DNA from: Grammothele lineata
Taxonomy: Eukaryota; Basidiomycota; Agaricomycetes; Polyporales; Polyporaceae
Reading direction: 5' to 3'
Assembly: GCA_002150815.3 (NCBI GenBank)
Contig: NDFF03000011.1
Span: 186,001 to 250,000 of the forward strand
Length of the DNA: 64,000 nucleotides
The notes beneath the pieces were generated by a model. It was given only the letters and a program-made list of their open reading frames with translations, did no database searches and was not told the origin of the DNA. Of this stretch, positions 53,066 through 64,000 are shown in pieces. A program made the translations under genes and the position numbers. The stretch's first letter is position 1. Each line of letters begins with the position of its first letter.

Positions 53066-55608
53066 ATGTCTCTGCTCAGCGCTCTGCTCTTCACGGCCGT
53101 GCTTGGCCACCGCGTCGCGGGCACGCTCTTTCAAGAGCCTTGCGAAGAGGTCTTGCGCAAGGAGTATGACTTCATCATCGCGGGAGGTGCGTCGCTGAGC
53201 CGCCTCGCTCGGTCCGGACGGCATCATGATGTTTGAGGTCTCTACAGCTGGAGCCGGCGGCGGCGCACTGGCATCACGCCTCACCGAGGACCCTGACGTC
53301 CGGGTGTTACTCATCGAGGCGGGGTCGAGGTAAGCTAGGTTCTTCATTCCGGCCATTATGGAAGAGCCCATCTAAGATTCTTCCAGCGACTTCACGAACC
53401 TCAACATCAGCGTTCCCGGTTTCGTGAACAACTTGCCCCGGTCTCAATTCGTCAGTATCACTCATTTCGTGGAACCGGCGTTGCATACAGCATTGACACT
53501 TCTATCTCTCCTTTCCAGGATTGGAACTTCACTACAACAGCACAGTCTGGTCTGAACGACCGCAGCATCATATACCCTCGCGGCTTCGTCCTCGGAGGCT
53601 CTACTTCAATCAGTGAGATTCGTGCTGCTGCCTCGTATCCGATGCGGGATGCTAAGTGATACTCAGACAACATGGAGTTTTGCCGTGGATCGAAAGACGA
53701 TTATGATCGCTGGGCTCAAGTGGCCGAAGATGATTCGTGGACCTGGGAAAACCTCTTCCCTCTCATGCTCAAGATAGACCGAATCACTCCACCCGCAGAT
53801 GGCCATAACACCACCGGGATGTTCGACCCGAGTCTGCACGGTGACGGTACGTATTTTTGCCTCTGGCAGCGACCACAGCGCGGTTTCCGTAAAACTCCTC
53901 TGATTGCTTGGCAGGAATTCTCCCGATTAGTTTGCCCGGATTCCCCGTAGACACGGACACTCCCATGATTAGTTCCACTGAAGAGCTCCCGGACCAGTTC
54001 CCCTTCAACTTGGACGCCAATTCAGGTAATCCCATCGGACTTGGTGTGTCTTCTCCTTCCTGATTTGTGTTCCCGCACTCACGACTTTCCGGCCAGGTTG
54101 GGCGCAGATGGCGGTCGGTATCTAGCAAGGCCCGGTTTTTCCAGTACTCATTATTTATAATATAGGTTTCCAACGGCACACGGGTATCGTCCGCCGCCTC
54201 GTATCTAGCAGCTGCGATCAACCGCAAGAACCTCGATGTTCTCGTGAACACCCACGTCACGAAGGTTCTGCCCGTCGGCAAAGAGAATGGCGTACCTGTT
54301 ATGCGCAGCGTCCAGATTGCGCAAACGGCCAAGGGTACACCTTCAAGCAGCTTTTAGATTGTGAATTTTCACTGACATGCAATGATGCACTAGGTCCTGT
54401 GCACAACCTGACTGCTGCAAAGGAGGTCGTCTTGTCTGCAGGATCTCTTAAGACACCTCATATCTGTGAGTTGAAGTGTCATTTGGGCTAAGCAAACAGT
54501 CTCATTTGGTACAAAGTGATGCTCTCGGGAATCGGTGATGCCGCGTACCTCGAGTCAAACGGTATCAAGTCACTCGTTGACCTGCCCGCTGTGGGACAAA
54601 ACTTGACGGTAAGCTTTGTCAGGCGCACAACTACGACGGTGATTCATGCCCGCTACCCGACAGGATCACTCTTACCTCTCCTTCACTTATGTCGCGAATG
54701 CGAGCTCTCTCGACGATACCCATCGCGACAGTGCGATGGCAGCAGCGGTCCTTCACGAGTGGGAAGTCAATAGGACGGGTCCCCTCGTGTCCGGGGCTGC
54801 ATCACAGCTTGCATGGCTGCGTATCCCCGATGCCGATCAGTTCTTCGCGGAGTTCGGGATTGAGGATCCCAGTGCTGGTCCGACATCAGCACATTTCGAG
54901 ATTCTTGTACAGGTAAAGGCGTCCCTGATATCCGGGGTGAACTCTAGATCTGAGGGGATATCTGATCGACTGCGCTGTTATAGCCCTTCTACATCTTGGC
55001 GTCTCCACCGCTTCCGGCCGGTCTTAACTTTACCTCGTTCATCACAGCGGTGATATCGCCCACTGCCCGTGAGTGCCATGTGCTTCCATCAATGTCATAT
55101 TCGCTAACATTCTGTCGCAGGGGGTAACATTACGTTGGCCTCAAAGAATCCCTTCGATGCTCCTATCATCAACCCCAACCTAATCGGCACCGACATTGAC
55201 CTCGCTATTATGCGCCAGGCCGTGAAGACGACCCGAGAGCTGGTCTCTGCGCCCGCGTGGAAGAGTTCCAATCTCTCTGAGTTCGGCGACTTCGCCGCGG
55301 CACAGACCGATGAAGAGATTGACGCTTACATCCGCGCCAACGGGAACTCAATCTATCATCCCGTAGGATCAGTTGCGATGGGCACGGCTCTGGACTCGAA
55401 GCTTCAGGTGAAGGGGACAAAGGGACTGAGGGTGGTGGATGCCTCTATTTTCGTAAGCATTCGTCCTGCTATGTGCTTTGTAGACGGAGTGCTGATGCCG
55501 ATCGTTCAATAGCCTTTCACGCCGTCTGCTCACACTCAAGTTCCGACGTACATTGTTGCGGAACATGCGGCGGAAATCATCAAGGCTAGCCTCAAGAAGA
55601 GCTCCTGA
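53066..55608 (+). CDS. Secreted GMC oxidoreductase 2 (AA3-type)
   Basis: Fourteen exons fit in frame (1782 nt, 593 aa): 53066-53186, 53248-53329, 53387-53450, 53519-53612, 53667-53846, 53915-54043, 54097-54113, 54166-54334, 54394-54465, 54517-54608, 54664-54912, 54984-55068, 55121-55452, 55513-55608. It has a secretion signal (MSLLSALLFTAVLGHRVAG), FAD motif IIAGAGAGGGALASRL, signature 1 RGFVLGGSTSIN, NMEFCRGSKDDYDRWA, signature 2 SAGSLKTPHILMLSGIG, and catalytic His residues in YHPVGS (about 531) and AHTQVP (about 569). Exon lengths match GMC3 almost exactly, so the two arose by tandem duplication. The C-terminus PFTPSAHTQVPTYIVAEH differs from its neighbours at otherwise conserved Gly and Arg sites, hinting at functional divergence. 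All sites needed for activity are present. Confidence 0.9.
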
Positions 55609-56260
55609 GCTGCTAGCAGCGATGCAGTCTGTGGACGTCTGTGGCTTGTGTATTGTGGCTCCTTGGCCTGTGTACCTTACTCTTCTGGTTGTAATACTAG
55701 TCACTATTGAGTCAAGTACCCTCCGGCTGCATTTGAGTGAACCAGATCTTGTCGGGGAAGGTCGCTTGTGCCGGTTCGAACCCACGGCGAGGAGAACTGG
55801 ATAGGGTGCCGCGAGTTCGAATCCCGGTCTAAGCCTTCCCTCAAGTGACAACGGCGTGGCGCGGGTGCCGTGTGAGGTTTAGGCGCCTTGGACCGCGTTC
55901 CTTCCGCCTCCATGATCCATTCTTCGACCACCATCCCTCATACCGAGACGCTTGTGGCAATCGTACCTGGTTTATGTGGCGCATCTGGACGTAGAAGAGA
56001 CGCGTTGGAGCAGGAAGGATTACGACATAGGTCTCGCGCGTGACCTGCCTAGCGGCCGTTTGCTATGTGTGTCATTTGAATTCGGCTCGTTAGTACTGAC
56101 GAATCCCTGGAACTGTTAAGGATCGGCTCGTATTTAAGGTCGTTGTCGATGCACGTACTTGCTCGACGTCTGCAGACACTCGACGTCAGCACGCGTACAT
56201 TCCCAGTGACTTGTTCCAACACTCTGCCCTGCCCATTTTACTTCAGACATCTTCACGATC
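55609..56260. other. Spacer between GMC2 and GMC3
   Basis: 652 nt. At 55755-55840 a perfect 7-bp inverted repeat GGGAAGG/CCTTCCC encloses two B-box-like sequences (GGTTCGAACCC at 55773-55783 and GAGTTCGAATCCC at 55813-55825). The GMC3 TATA-like element is at 56131-56138. Confidence 0.45.
56131..56138 (+). promoter_or_regulatory. TATA-like element of GMC3
   Basis: TATTTAAG in CTCGTATTTAAGGTC, about 125 nt upstream of the start codon, similar to the GMC2 element. Confidence 0.4.
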
Positions 56261-58800
56261 ATGTTCAACGTGATACTGATATGCAGCATTTTCCTCACGG
56301 TAGCTTCCTCTGTTTCAATCACTCAGGGCGCGCTCTACCAAAGTCCAACTGACGGTATACTGAGCAAGACGTACGATGTAATTGTGGTCGGAGGTTCGTT
56401 CTCATGTTGTCCCTTTGCTTTCGTCTGATCGATTCAGCGACGCCTCTGGACAGCTGGCGCAGGAGGCGGTGTAATGGCTTCGCGACTCACCGAGGACCCT
56501 GAGACCAGAGTTCTTTTAATTGAAGCTGGTGGAAGGTTTGTGTGTGCGGTACAGTCAGAACATCAAGCTGTATTCAAATTTTGAGCAGTGACATTACAAA
56601 CCTCAACATCACGGTTCCCGGGTTCGTCAATAATCTCCCTAGGTCACAATTCGTAAGTGCGACTTTAGAAACTGTTGATTTACTTGTATAGATAAGCCTA
56701 TCATACCTTTCGTATTCCGAAGGACTGGAACTTCACGACTACTGCTCAACCTGGACTCGACGATCGTAGTGTCATCTATCCACGTGGATTCGTTTTGGGA
56801 GGTTCTACGTCAATAAGTAAGGGTGCAATCTTCGTCGCCAACCCACTTCTCAGTGCTAACACCCCATGTGCAGATAATATGGACTTTTGTCGCGGATCAA
56901 AGGATGACTACGACCGCTGGGCTGCTATCACAGGCGATTCTGGGTGGTCTTGGGATAACCTGCTGCCTTTCATCTACAAGGTTGACAGGATAACTGCACC
57001 AGTAGACCACCATGATCCGACCGAGCAGTTCGACCCGCGTCTACATGATCACGGTACGCCTCCCCGTCAACATGGAAGAAGGCGAATTACTTACACCTTT
57101 GTAGGGGTTGTACCTATCAGTGTGGAGGGATATTATCTCGAGACGTACCCTCGGTTTATTGCTACGACGCAAGAACTTCCCGAAGATTTTCCGTTCAAAC
57201 TGGATGTTAACTCGGGAAATCCAATTGGAATGAGTCTGTCCATTTCTTTCATCGAGAATGTACATGTATTGACATAACTGGCCTCATCAGGTTGGACGCA
57301 AGGCACAGTAAGCTCTTGCCTACCGTTGATGTGTCTCGTCGCTCACATAGAGACAGGTACATCGTGGTCATCGCGTGTCTTCCGCGACGTCCTATCTTGC
57401 CGCTGCGTTTAACCGTACCAACCTCGATGTGGTCGTCAACACTCATGTCACAAGAGTTTTATCAGTAGATATCCAGGATGGACAGCCTGTCATGCTAGGT
57501 GTTGAGTTCTCTACGGCTCCAGGGGGTACGTCCCCTGTAGGAAACAGTCGGCGGATTTATCTTACGTATTGCAAAGGTCATACTTATGCGCTGAATGCTA
57601 CCAAGGAGGTCATACTGTCAGCGGGATCACTGAAGAGTCCCCATATACGTATGCGCACTATGTCTCTGCCGCATTTTGTCGTCACACTGATGTTCTAGCA
57701 GTTTTGCTTTCCGGCATCGGGGATGCAGCGCACATATCTTCCTTCGGGATCCCGGCTGTCGTTGATCTCCCGGCCGTCGGACAGAATTTACACGTGCGTG
57801 AGCGCCGTGAGAACTTTCATGTCTTCTAACTAGAATCTTTGCAGGACCATCCATATCTTCCATTCTCATGGACAGTGAACTCCACGGACACCCTTGATGA
57901 TCTACACCGTAACAGTACACTTGCAGCAAAGGCCCTTGCGCAGTGGAAGCACGATGGAACGGGCCCACTTTCACTCGGACCGGCTCCTCAGTTTGGATGG
58001 CTGCGCGTTCCCGATCCAGCCGCTTTTTTCGCGCCATTCGGCATAGACGACCCCAGTGCCGGCCCAACGTCTGCGCATTTCGAAATGGTTGCACAGGTAT
58101 GTCCTCTGGTGTGCGCGACTCTCGGGATTGCGGGGTTGAACTGCTTCTTCGAATAGGATGCCTACGTCCCTACTCCCCAGCAGGGGCCTCTGCCGAGTGA
58201 AGGTCATTTTTTCTCGTTCCTCACGGCGGTGATTTCACCGACAGCCCGTCAGTTTCTGATCCTATGTGTCGTCCTGTCGGATACTCAGCCTCACATGCAG
58301 GAGGGAACGTGACCTTGGCTTCAGCCGACCCGTTTGATGCACCTATCATCAACCCAAACCTACTTGGCACCGATGCGGACCTCGCCGTCATGCGCGAGGC
58401 AATGAAAACGGCGCGTGACTTTGTCGCAGCTCCAGCATGGTCCGATTGGATCATCGCCGAATACGGCGCCTTTGCAGAGGCACAGACGGACGATGAGCTC
58501 AACGCTTACATTCGCGCGAATGGAAACGCTATCTACCATCCTGTGGGGACCGTCGCAATGGGCTCTGCACTGGAATCAGACCTACGAGTGAAGGGGACGA
58601 AGGGTTTGAGGGTTGTCGACGCATCTGCTTTTGTAAGTGCTTCTGCAGCTGCCCGGGCTCTATGGGTGGAAGCGAAGAGAGAGCTGACGCTGATCCTCTC
58701 AAAGCCGTTCATTCCCTCCGGTCACACTCAAGGCCCCACCTACATTCTCGCCGAACGTGCTGCGGCACTCGTTCGGGAAAGCTTGAAAGCTAGCCAATGA
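56261..58800 (+). CDS. Secreted GMC oxidoreductase 3 (AA3-type)
   Basis: Fourteen exons fit in frame (1803 nt, 600 aa): 56261-56393, 56454-56535, 56589-56652, 56723-56816, 56874-57053, 57105-57233, 57291-57307, 57357-57525, 57577-57648, 57702-57793, 57845-58096, 58157-58247, 58301-58632, 58705-58800. It has a secretion signal (MFNVILICSIFLTVASSVS), VIVVGAGAGGGVMASRL, signature 1 RGFVLGGSTSIN, NMDFCRGSKDDYDRWA, signature 2 SAGSLKSPHILLLSGIG, and catalytic His in YHPVGT (about 538) and GHTQGP (about 576). Exon 1 ends in a weaker GTTCGT donor. Exon structure equals GMC2 with the shared 17-nt microexon at 57291-57307. Expected outside the cell as an oxidase or dehydrogenase supplying H2O2 or reducing quinones; substrate not determinable. 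Confidence 0.9.
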
Positions 58801-60604
58801 GTCCGCAGCATTATCGTTACGACGCTTGGGGGGATTTTATAGTATGGACGATTGCTGGTTGTGTGGGCGCATCGCGTAGTGGAAGCTTCAGTCCTGATAT
58901 CTCTAGGACCTGGGCATGTAGCAGAGACAAGGATGTTATGTACATAGAAGTGGAATTATAGGATTATTACAGCAAGATCTCGTGTTGATTGAAACGTCTC
59001 TTTCATAATCCGGGTGAACTGGAAACACCCCTGGACCGTCGTGAGGGACTTTCGCGTACCTGGAGCCCTCCGAATCTGCGGACAGCAATTTACTTCACTG
59101 GTGGTGCTCAAAGACATAAATGATCAGCAACCATACAGCATAGAGCGCTACTACGTATTAAGTGGACTTACTTGCCATCCGCCGTCTTTGTTTGCTGTAC
59201 ACCGCCGTGAATATCCTGGGAAGTGCACTGGTGTAAGCGAGCCCAATCCAGATCCTTATGAGTATTCGATATTGAGACATCGTCTAGACCCACTGAGCGA
59301 TCATAGTGAGCTTGTGAAAATGTCATTAGAATGTCGCTGCTACATATCTAGTGTCGAGATATCGGTCGTGTCTGCTTGAAGTATTGATGGGTCATGGCGC
59401 GAACGGCTGAAGCGCCCGATGACGTAGTGCCGTTGAGTATCGCCACTCCAGAATAGGCAGGAGAGAGGCTTACTTCTGGCGAGAATATTCCCACCGCGGT
59501 CCCGGGCCCCGGCTGCGGGCTTAACGTCTACCTCTCTCGTACTTACACCTACTGGGATGAGCTCTGTATACTGACTAACGTTCGAAAGCGACCAAGTCGT
59601 TTGAATTATAGCCACCGAAACTAGATACACCTTTGGTGAGCACGGACACCCTACTGATACCGAATTATCTCTGAACGAATTTCTTTCTCGAACGAGAAGT
59701 CGCCCATACATTGCGATCGTCGCATGCGTGGGCACCCAGAGGGCAGACGGGAGAGCAAACTAACATCAAGAAAGGACACGATGCTCGCGTCCATCATGGA
59801 TGAATATTGCTTCAACCTGCTTTCTCACACGTGGCCATCCCAAGCCTTTTCGGCTGCGTTTTAGAGCCCCTCGACATCAAGACTCAGACAGGCATGGAAT
59901 TTCGTGGCTTTCCCCTGGACCTGACGGAGGCTGACCAACTTTTCAAATGTTTATTAGATGGATTACGTGTTCTCGCTGACACTCGTCAGTGTGTTTCGCT
60001 GTACTGCAAGTGGGACCCTTTCAGTTAATCGCTGTTCGGTGCACAGAAGTGCACAGACCAGGTTCTACAACATCCGGTAGTTATGAAGGCGTCTAAAAGG
60101 CAATGTGTTCAAGGTCTGCGAGACGTATTAGTTAACTCCATGGCTACAAAGGAAAGAATCGGAAAGGATGTCCACCACCGATACAATGAGAGATGCTCAA
60201 ACCTGCGCGTGTCGCGGGATCCCGCCAGAAGCGTTCGCTGCTCAGGCGCCCTTGCCCTGGTGACGAAGCGGTCTCGGGGCCCTGCATATACCTTGAACGT
60301 ATCTCGGACTCCCACACGCCGAATACCCTCGCCCGCGTTAATGCGTCCTATGCGGGACTTGCGCGGGACCGGATACAACTCGGGGCCAAATCAGCAGGCA
60401 CTGCCCACTCAGTATTCATGCTTCAGCTCGGGTCCGCAGCGTCGCTCGCTCCCGTCCGCAAGTCTCCGGCGACCTGAAATCCAGGAAGATTTTCTGATTG
60501 GCCTACATATTGGAGCAAGGGGTACTTAGCTGCGTCCAGTTCAGCACCGGCGTACATATACCCCTCGCCATCTCTAGGCCAGGGCATTTCCACTTGCCGC
60601 GACC
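58801..60604. other. Spacer, 1.8 kb, upstream of DUF6534 copy B
   Basis: No gene recognised; only short overlapping frames. Base composition is mixed, lower in GC at 58900-59400. A possible CATATAC element lies near 60551, about 50 nt upstream of the start of copy B. Confidence 0.4.
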
Positions 60605-62225
60605 ATGGCGGACCAGGCCACCACGGAATCACCAGTGCCGGAATCCACAATCCTGCTGTACGCACGCTGTCCGCGGTATCTCTGCTGTGGCTCCGGCTGA
60701 CTGGTCTCCTTGGACGAGTCCAGAATCAGTCCCTTCGTGCGTATGATGTCGTCCGGCATCCACTCGGAAGTATTCTGACAGGTTTTGCACTCCCGCAGCT
60801 CATCGGAGGACTGCTCGCTTGGATGCTCTTCGGCATCAACGTCGTCCAGCTTTGTACGTTCTAGCTCTCAACACACCTCATCGTCACATTTATGACGTAT
60901 CCGCGTCTCATGTTGCACAGACATCTACCACGTATCGTTCCGCGACCGCTGGACGATCGCACTGGCAGTGTACGGTGTTTTCGTCTTGGACACATGGCAG
61001 AGTGTTGCTGTCGCAGGAGGTGCTTGGAATGCGCTCGTTGCGGGTTGGGGTCGTTCCGAGAATCTCATCCATCCAGGGTGGTCGTTCAGTATGATTCCGC
61101 TGGTCTCCGGTCTCAGTACGTGCCTCATTTTCAATCTCTCCGTCGAACTAGTTTTGAGCCGCAGCGCACTTCTCAAGTTTCGCTTTGGGTTCAGACATTC
61201 TATGCGTGGAGGATACACGAGCTCAGCAAGTGGAGGGTCGTGCCTATCATCATAATGATCGTGAGTCGTTACTTGATATAGGTGTTATTGAAAGTGAATT
61301 AATTGTAATTGGGATGTGTAGACGGCGTTGGGACAGGCAGTGGCGGCGTGGATAATCTCTATCAGTGTGAGTGTACAAATTACCAACACATTGCAAGATA
61401 ATCATGGCTGACTTCTCGTGATGCGCGACCTTAGTTCTGGCAGCTCAACGATGTCACGCGACTGCACGACCGAGGACTGAATGCGTGCAACATCGTATGG
61501 CTAGCCGGGAGCGCATTCACCGACGTGGTGCGTTCGTTTAGCGGATTAATCAAACTACTACTCAGGCTTATAAAAATCTAATGTGCAGGTCATAATGTGT
61601 TCCATGATTTATCTCGTACGTTTCAGTGGTTCTGCTCTCCTGCCTGATTGGCGTTGAGATAAATGGACTAGTTATATAGCGTCAGGAAGAACGCCAAGCG
61701 CTTTGAGCACAGCGAGTTTATCATGCGCCGACTTATCCGCCTGACGGTCGAGACTGGTCTCGCATGCGCCCTGTGCGCGGTGATCGTGCTCGCCTTGTTC
61801 TTGGGCAGCCCAAATACAAACCTCCAAGTCGTCTTGTGCGTATACTTATTTTTGACCGTCTACAAACGCTGACGCTCGTCCCCGGTGCCTACCAGTACCA
61901 CCATGCTTAGCAAAAGTGCGCCCATATCCATTGTCCTCCCTCCGCCGCGTACCTCTAGCTGACATGACGCGCCCCTCCCCCTCCCCTTCTACAAGTCTAT
62001 TCGAACACGCTCATGACCTCGCTCAACTCGCGCAAGAACATCGCCGAAAAGCGGAGCACGATGCACACTTCGAGCCACCAAAACACCGCGTACCGGCCCG
62101 GCGGACGCACGGCCGGCGAAGCCGGGGAGCACTCGACGCGGCACGGGCCGGACGCGGTGGGCGTGCTCAGTACGCAGGGCGCGGTCGAGATCCACATATC
62201 GCGCGTGACGACCGCCCGGGGATAG
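60605..62225 (+). CDS. DUF6534 integral membrane protein, copy B, shortened tail
   Basis: Eleven exons fit in frame (978 nt, 325 aa): 60605-60657, 60724-60736, 60799-60853, 60921-61115, 61178-61260, 61322-61366, 61435-61527, 61589-61615, 61672-61835, 61896-61915, 61996-62225. It is clearly paralogous to copy A: MADQATTESPVPEST, the same 13-nt second exon (LISPF), LIGGLLAWMLFGINVVQLY, FVLDTWQSVAVAGGAW, the LRLIRLTVETGLACAL-type span and the hallmark LSKIYSNTLMTSLNSRKNI. It lacks one intron of copy A (between FW..CNI and VWLAGS). It has gained a split that makes a 20-nt exon (61896-61915). The reading frame stops at the TAG at 62223-62225 after ISRVTTARG. Sequence like the end of copy A continues in another frame to 62507. 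The membrane core is intact. Confidence 0.82.
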
Positions 62226-62507
62226 GGGACTCGATGGATAAGTTGCCCCAGGTGCGTCCCTGTTTCCAGCGAATTCAATTGATGGTGTCCCTTTCGCCTC
62301 CGAGTCTCTCGTCCTGTTCCACCCCTGGATCCCCACTCCCTCGTTTTCAGCCCATTCTTACGCGCATACCCGGATGCTGACTACGTGACGCGCTCGCAGC
62401 ATTGGGACAACATCGAGATGCGCGGAGTGCGGCGCCCGGCAGCGAGCTCTCCCGACGACTCATTCTTCGACAGCGACGTAAAGAAGGAACCTCATATGCA
62501 CCCATGA
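62226..62507 (+). pseudogene. Out-of-frame remnant of the DUF6534 copy B tail
   Basis: GDSMDKLPQ (62228-62251, different frame from the gene) followed by a GTGCGT...GCAG intron and an exon 62400-62507 (HWDNIEMRGVRRP...KKEPHMHP, stop at 62507) occupies the place of the last two exon parts of copy A (GDNKFDQ, then the final exon). This part cannot be read in frame from the 61996 exon because of the TAG at 62223-62225. Confidence 0.5.
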
Positions 62508-63730
62508 CGCCAGGGGACGTTACCAAGCCCGGGAGGTTGTCGTAGCGATTTTCTCGATTTATCCCTCTATCTCTCTCATGCTACGCCGCCTTCTAGCACC
62601 TTTCGCCTCAGATACTGGCCCAACTCCGCGCCGTTTGCCATGACTAACTTGCCGCGGGCGGCGGGCGGTTGGGCCCTGCTATCCCGGTGACGTTGTCTCC
62701 CGATTCTATTCTAACTACTGTACAGAGAAGCTCTGGTAGTGAGAGTGCCAGCATATATACGTACGTAGGCCGGCCCCTTTCCATTCCGGGTTTGTTCTGT
62801 TTATGCCGCCAGTAATACACACGTACATATATACTACTAGGCCCCACGCGCGGGCTTACAGCCTTAAGATGTCTGCCAATGACGATAGAAGCGCTCATTG
62901 CGGACATGTACAGCGGACAACAGGTCTCAGACTCGCCCCGGGACCGTGCGTGCCGGCTCAGACCTACTCAGACTCGGCCCAAGTCGGCCCCTCAAAGAGC
63001 CGGGGATATCGGAGAGCCATCGGTAGGACTGCTCCGAGTCGGGTCGAGAGGCTTCTTAAAGGGGCGGAGTGCTGCGCTGCTCCGGGCGGCTCCAGCCCTG
63101 GAGCCGACGTTCCCGGAGCCGAACTACCTACCACACCTAGAGCTCAGAGGCCGGCTGATCACGTCTCATGACCGCATCCAGTGCATATAGCTGCCCGGTG
63201 CGTTCTCGGCCGGACTACGTACCTAGCAGCGACGCGTACGATTACTAAAGGGGCGACATCTCGCTGCCATGATGCTCCATGACGTGAACAGGGATGTGGT
63301 AGTGTTGGCGCGGGAGCGGGGGGATGAGGTGATGCCGAAACTACTAGAGCTAGAGTTTCGGGTAGGAATGGAAGGGACGGCGAGGTGGTGACGAAACTGG
63401 ACTAGTAGTGAGATCTGAGAGACGCGAGAAGAGCACGACGGAGACCAATTCGGTGCGCCTCATATCAGAGCATGCCGTAGGCTTACGAGCTGCTACGCGC
63501 GACGCTGAATGGGGAACCAATCCTTTGCGACCCTATAACACAGATGCGAGCATAACACAGTTAGTAGTATAAATACACACATAGATCACCACTCTCCCGC
63601 GAAAGAAGGCCGGGTCGAGTCCGCCTTCAGCTCCTTCCGCCGTATCCGAGTCCGAGCCCTGCGTGCGCGCGCCTGGATCCGTCCAGGCCCCCTAAGCCAT
63701 ATGGGCGAGAGATGTCGAAGGTGGTCGCGG
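62508..63730. other. Intergenic, right end
   Basis: About 1.2 kb of convergent spacer. 62930-63140 is rich in repeated CTCAGAC and CGGCC words, a low-complexity GC tract. No gene recognised. Confidence 0.35.
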
Positions 63731-64000
63731 TCACTGCGTCCCAGGAGCGAACACGTCCCCAATCTTCAAGTCCGAGTCGGCGTCGTCCATTGTGTGCCCG
63801 GACGAGACGACGTGCTGCATCTCGACGTCGTCGCCCGCGTCCCAATCCTAAATGCACAAATAGAATAAAATAAACACCTCGTCAGCATTGACAGTCCCGC
63901 GCGCAAAAATATAATCGGACGCGATTCACCCGCTGCTCTCGCAGACCCGGGACCCACGCCACCACAGTATCACAGGGAAAGGAAACTCACCGAGGGCGGC
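63731..64000 (-). CDS. 3' exons of an unidentified minus-strand gene (partial)
   Basis: The last exon, 63847 down to 63731, encodes DWDAGDDVEMQHVVSSGH then TMDDADSDLKIGDVF, APGTQ and a TGA at 63731-63733. It is preceded by a GT-AG intron (63848-63990) and the end of another exon (63991-64000). The gene starts outside the window. The tail is acidic with no domain I can name. Confidence 0.55.

Overview
This window looks like nuclear DNA of a mushroom-forming basidiomycete (Agaricomycetes). The genes are GC-rich and dense, cut by many 45-70 nt introns, and include families typical of these fungi: DUF6534 membrane proteins, secreted GMC (AA3-type) oxidoreductases, SRPK-like kinases and a microsomal P450. 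Gene models were built by hand by joining exons at GT-AG sites with reading frame kept. Where every exon was placed, the total coding length divides by three, and this is stated per gene.

Left part, 1-23.4 kb: the 5' part of protein kinase C (PKC1, minus, cut by the window edge), an uncertain small gene, an acidic orphan gene, endosulfine IGO1, an SRPK-like kinase, a cytochrome P450 (minus), an SH3-WW-RasGEF of the Cdc25 type (minus) and the ribosome-assembly GTPase EFL1 (minus).

Middle part, 23.4-43.3 kb: a gene-poor 2.6 kb gap, an orphan 1144-residue protein, an alpha/beta hydrolase (minus), NADPH-cytochrome P450 reductase (minus), YAE1, the zinc GTPase metallochaperone ZNG1 (minus), a STYX-like pseudophosphatase, the ER nucleotide-sugar transporter HUT1 and the mitochondrial inner-membrane protein MDM33. 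This is mostly housekeeping: signalling, ribosome and Fe-S assembly, secretory pathway. The reductase could supply electrons to the P450 20 kb away, but that follows from family knowledge and not from linkage.

Right part, 43.3-64 kb: an accessory region. Two paralogous DUF6534 membrane-protein genes (46.2-48.0 and 60.6-62.2 kb) bracket three tandem secreted GMC oxidoreductases (49.6-52.3, 53.1-55.6, 56.3-58.8 kb), all on the plus strand. The three GMC genes are intact and share nearly the same exon map, including an identical-length 17-nt microexon. The two DUF6534 genes share a 13-nt microexon. This is a recent local gene-family expansion, probably for extracellular alcohol or sugar oxidation. 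The right DUF6534 copy has lost the frame of its C-terminal tail. The window ends in the 3' exons of an unidentified minus-strand gene.
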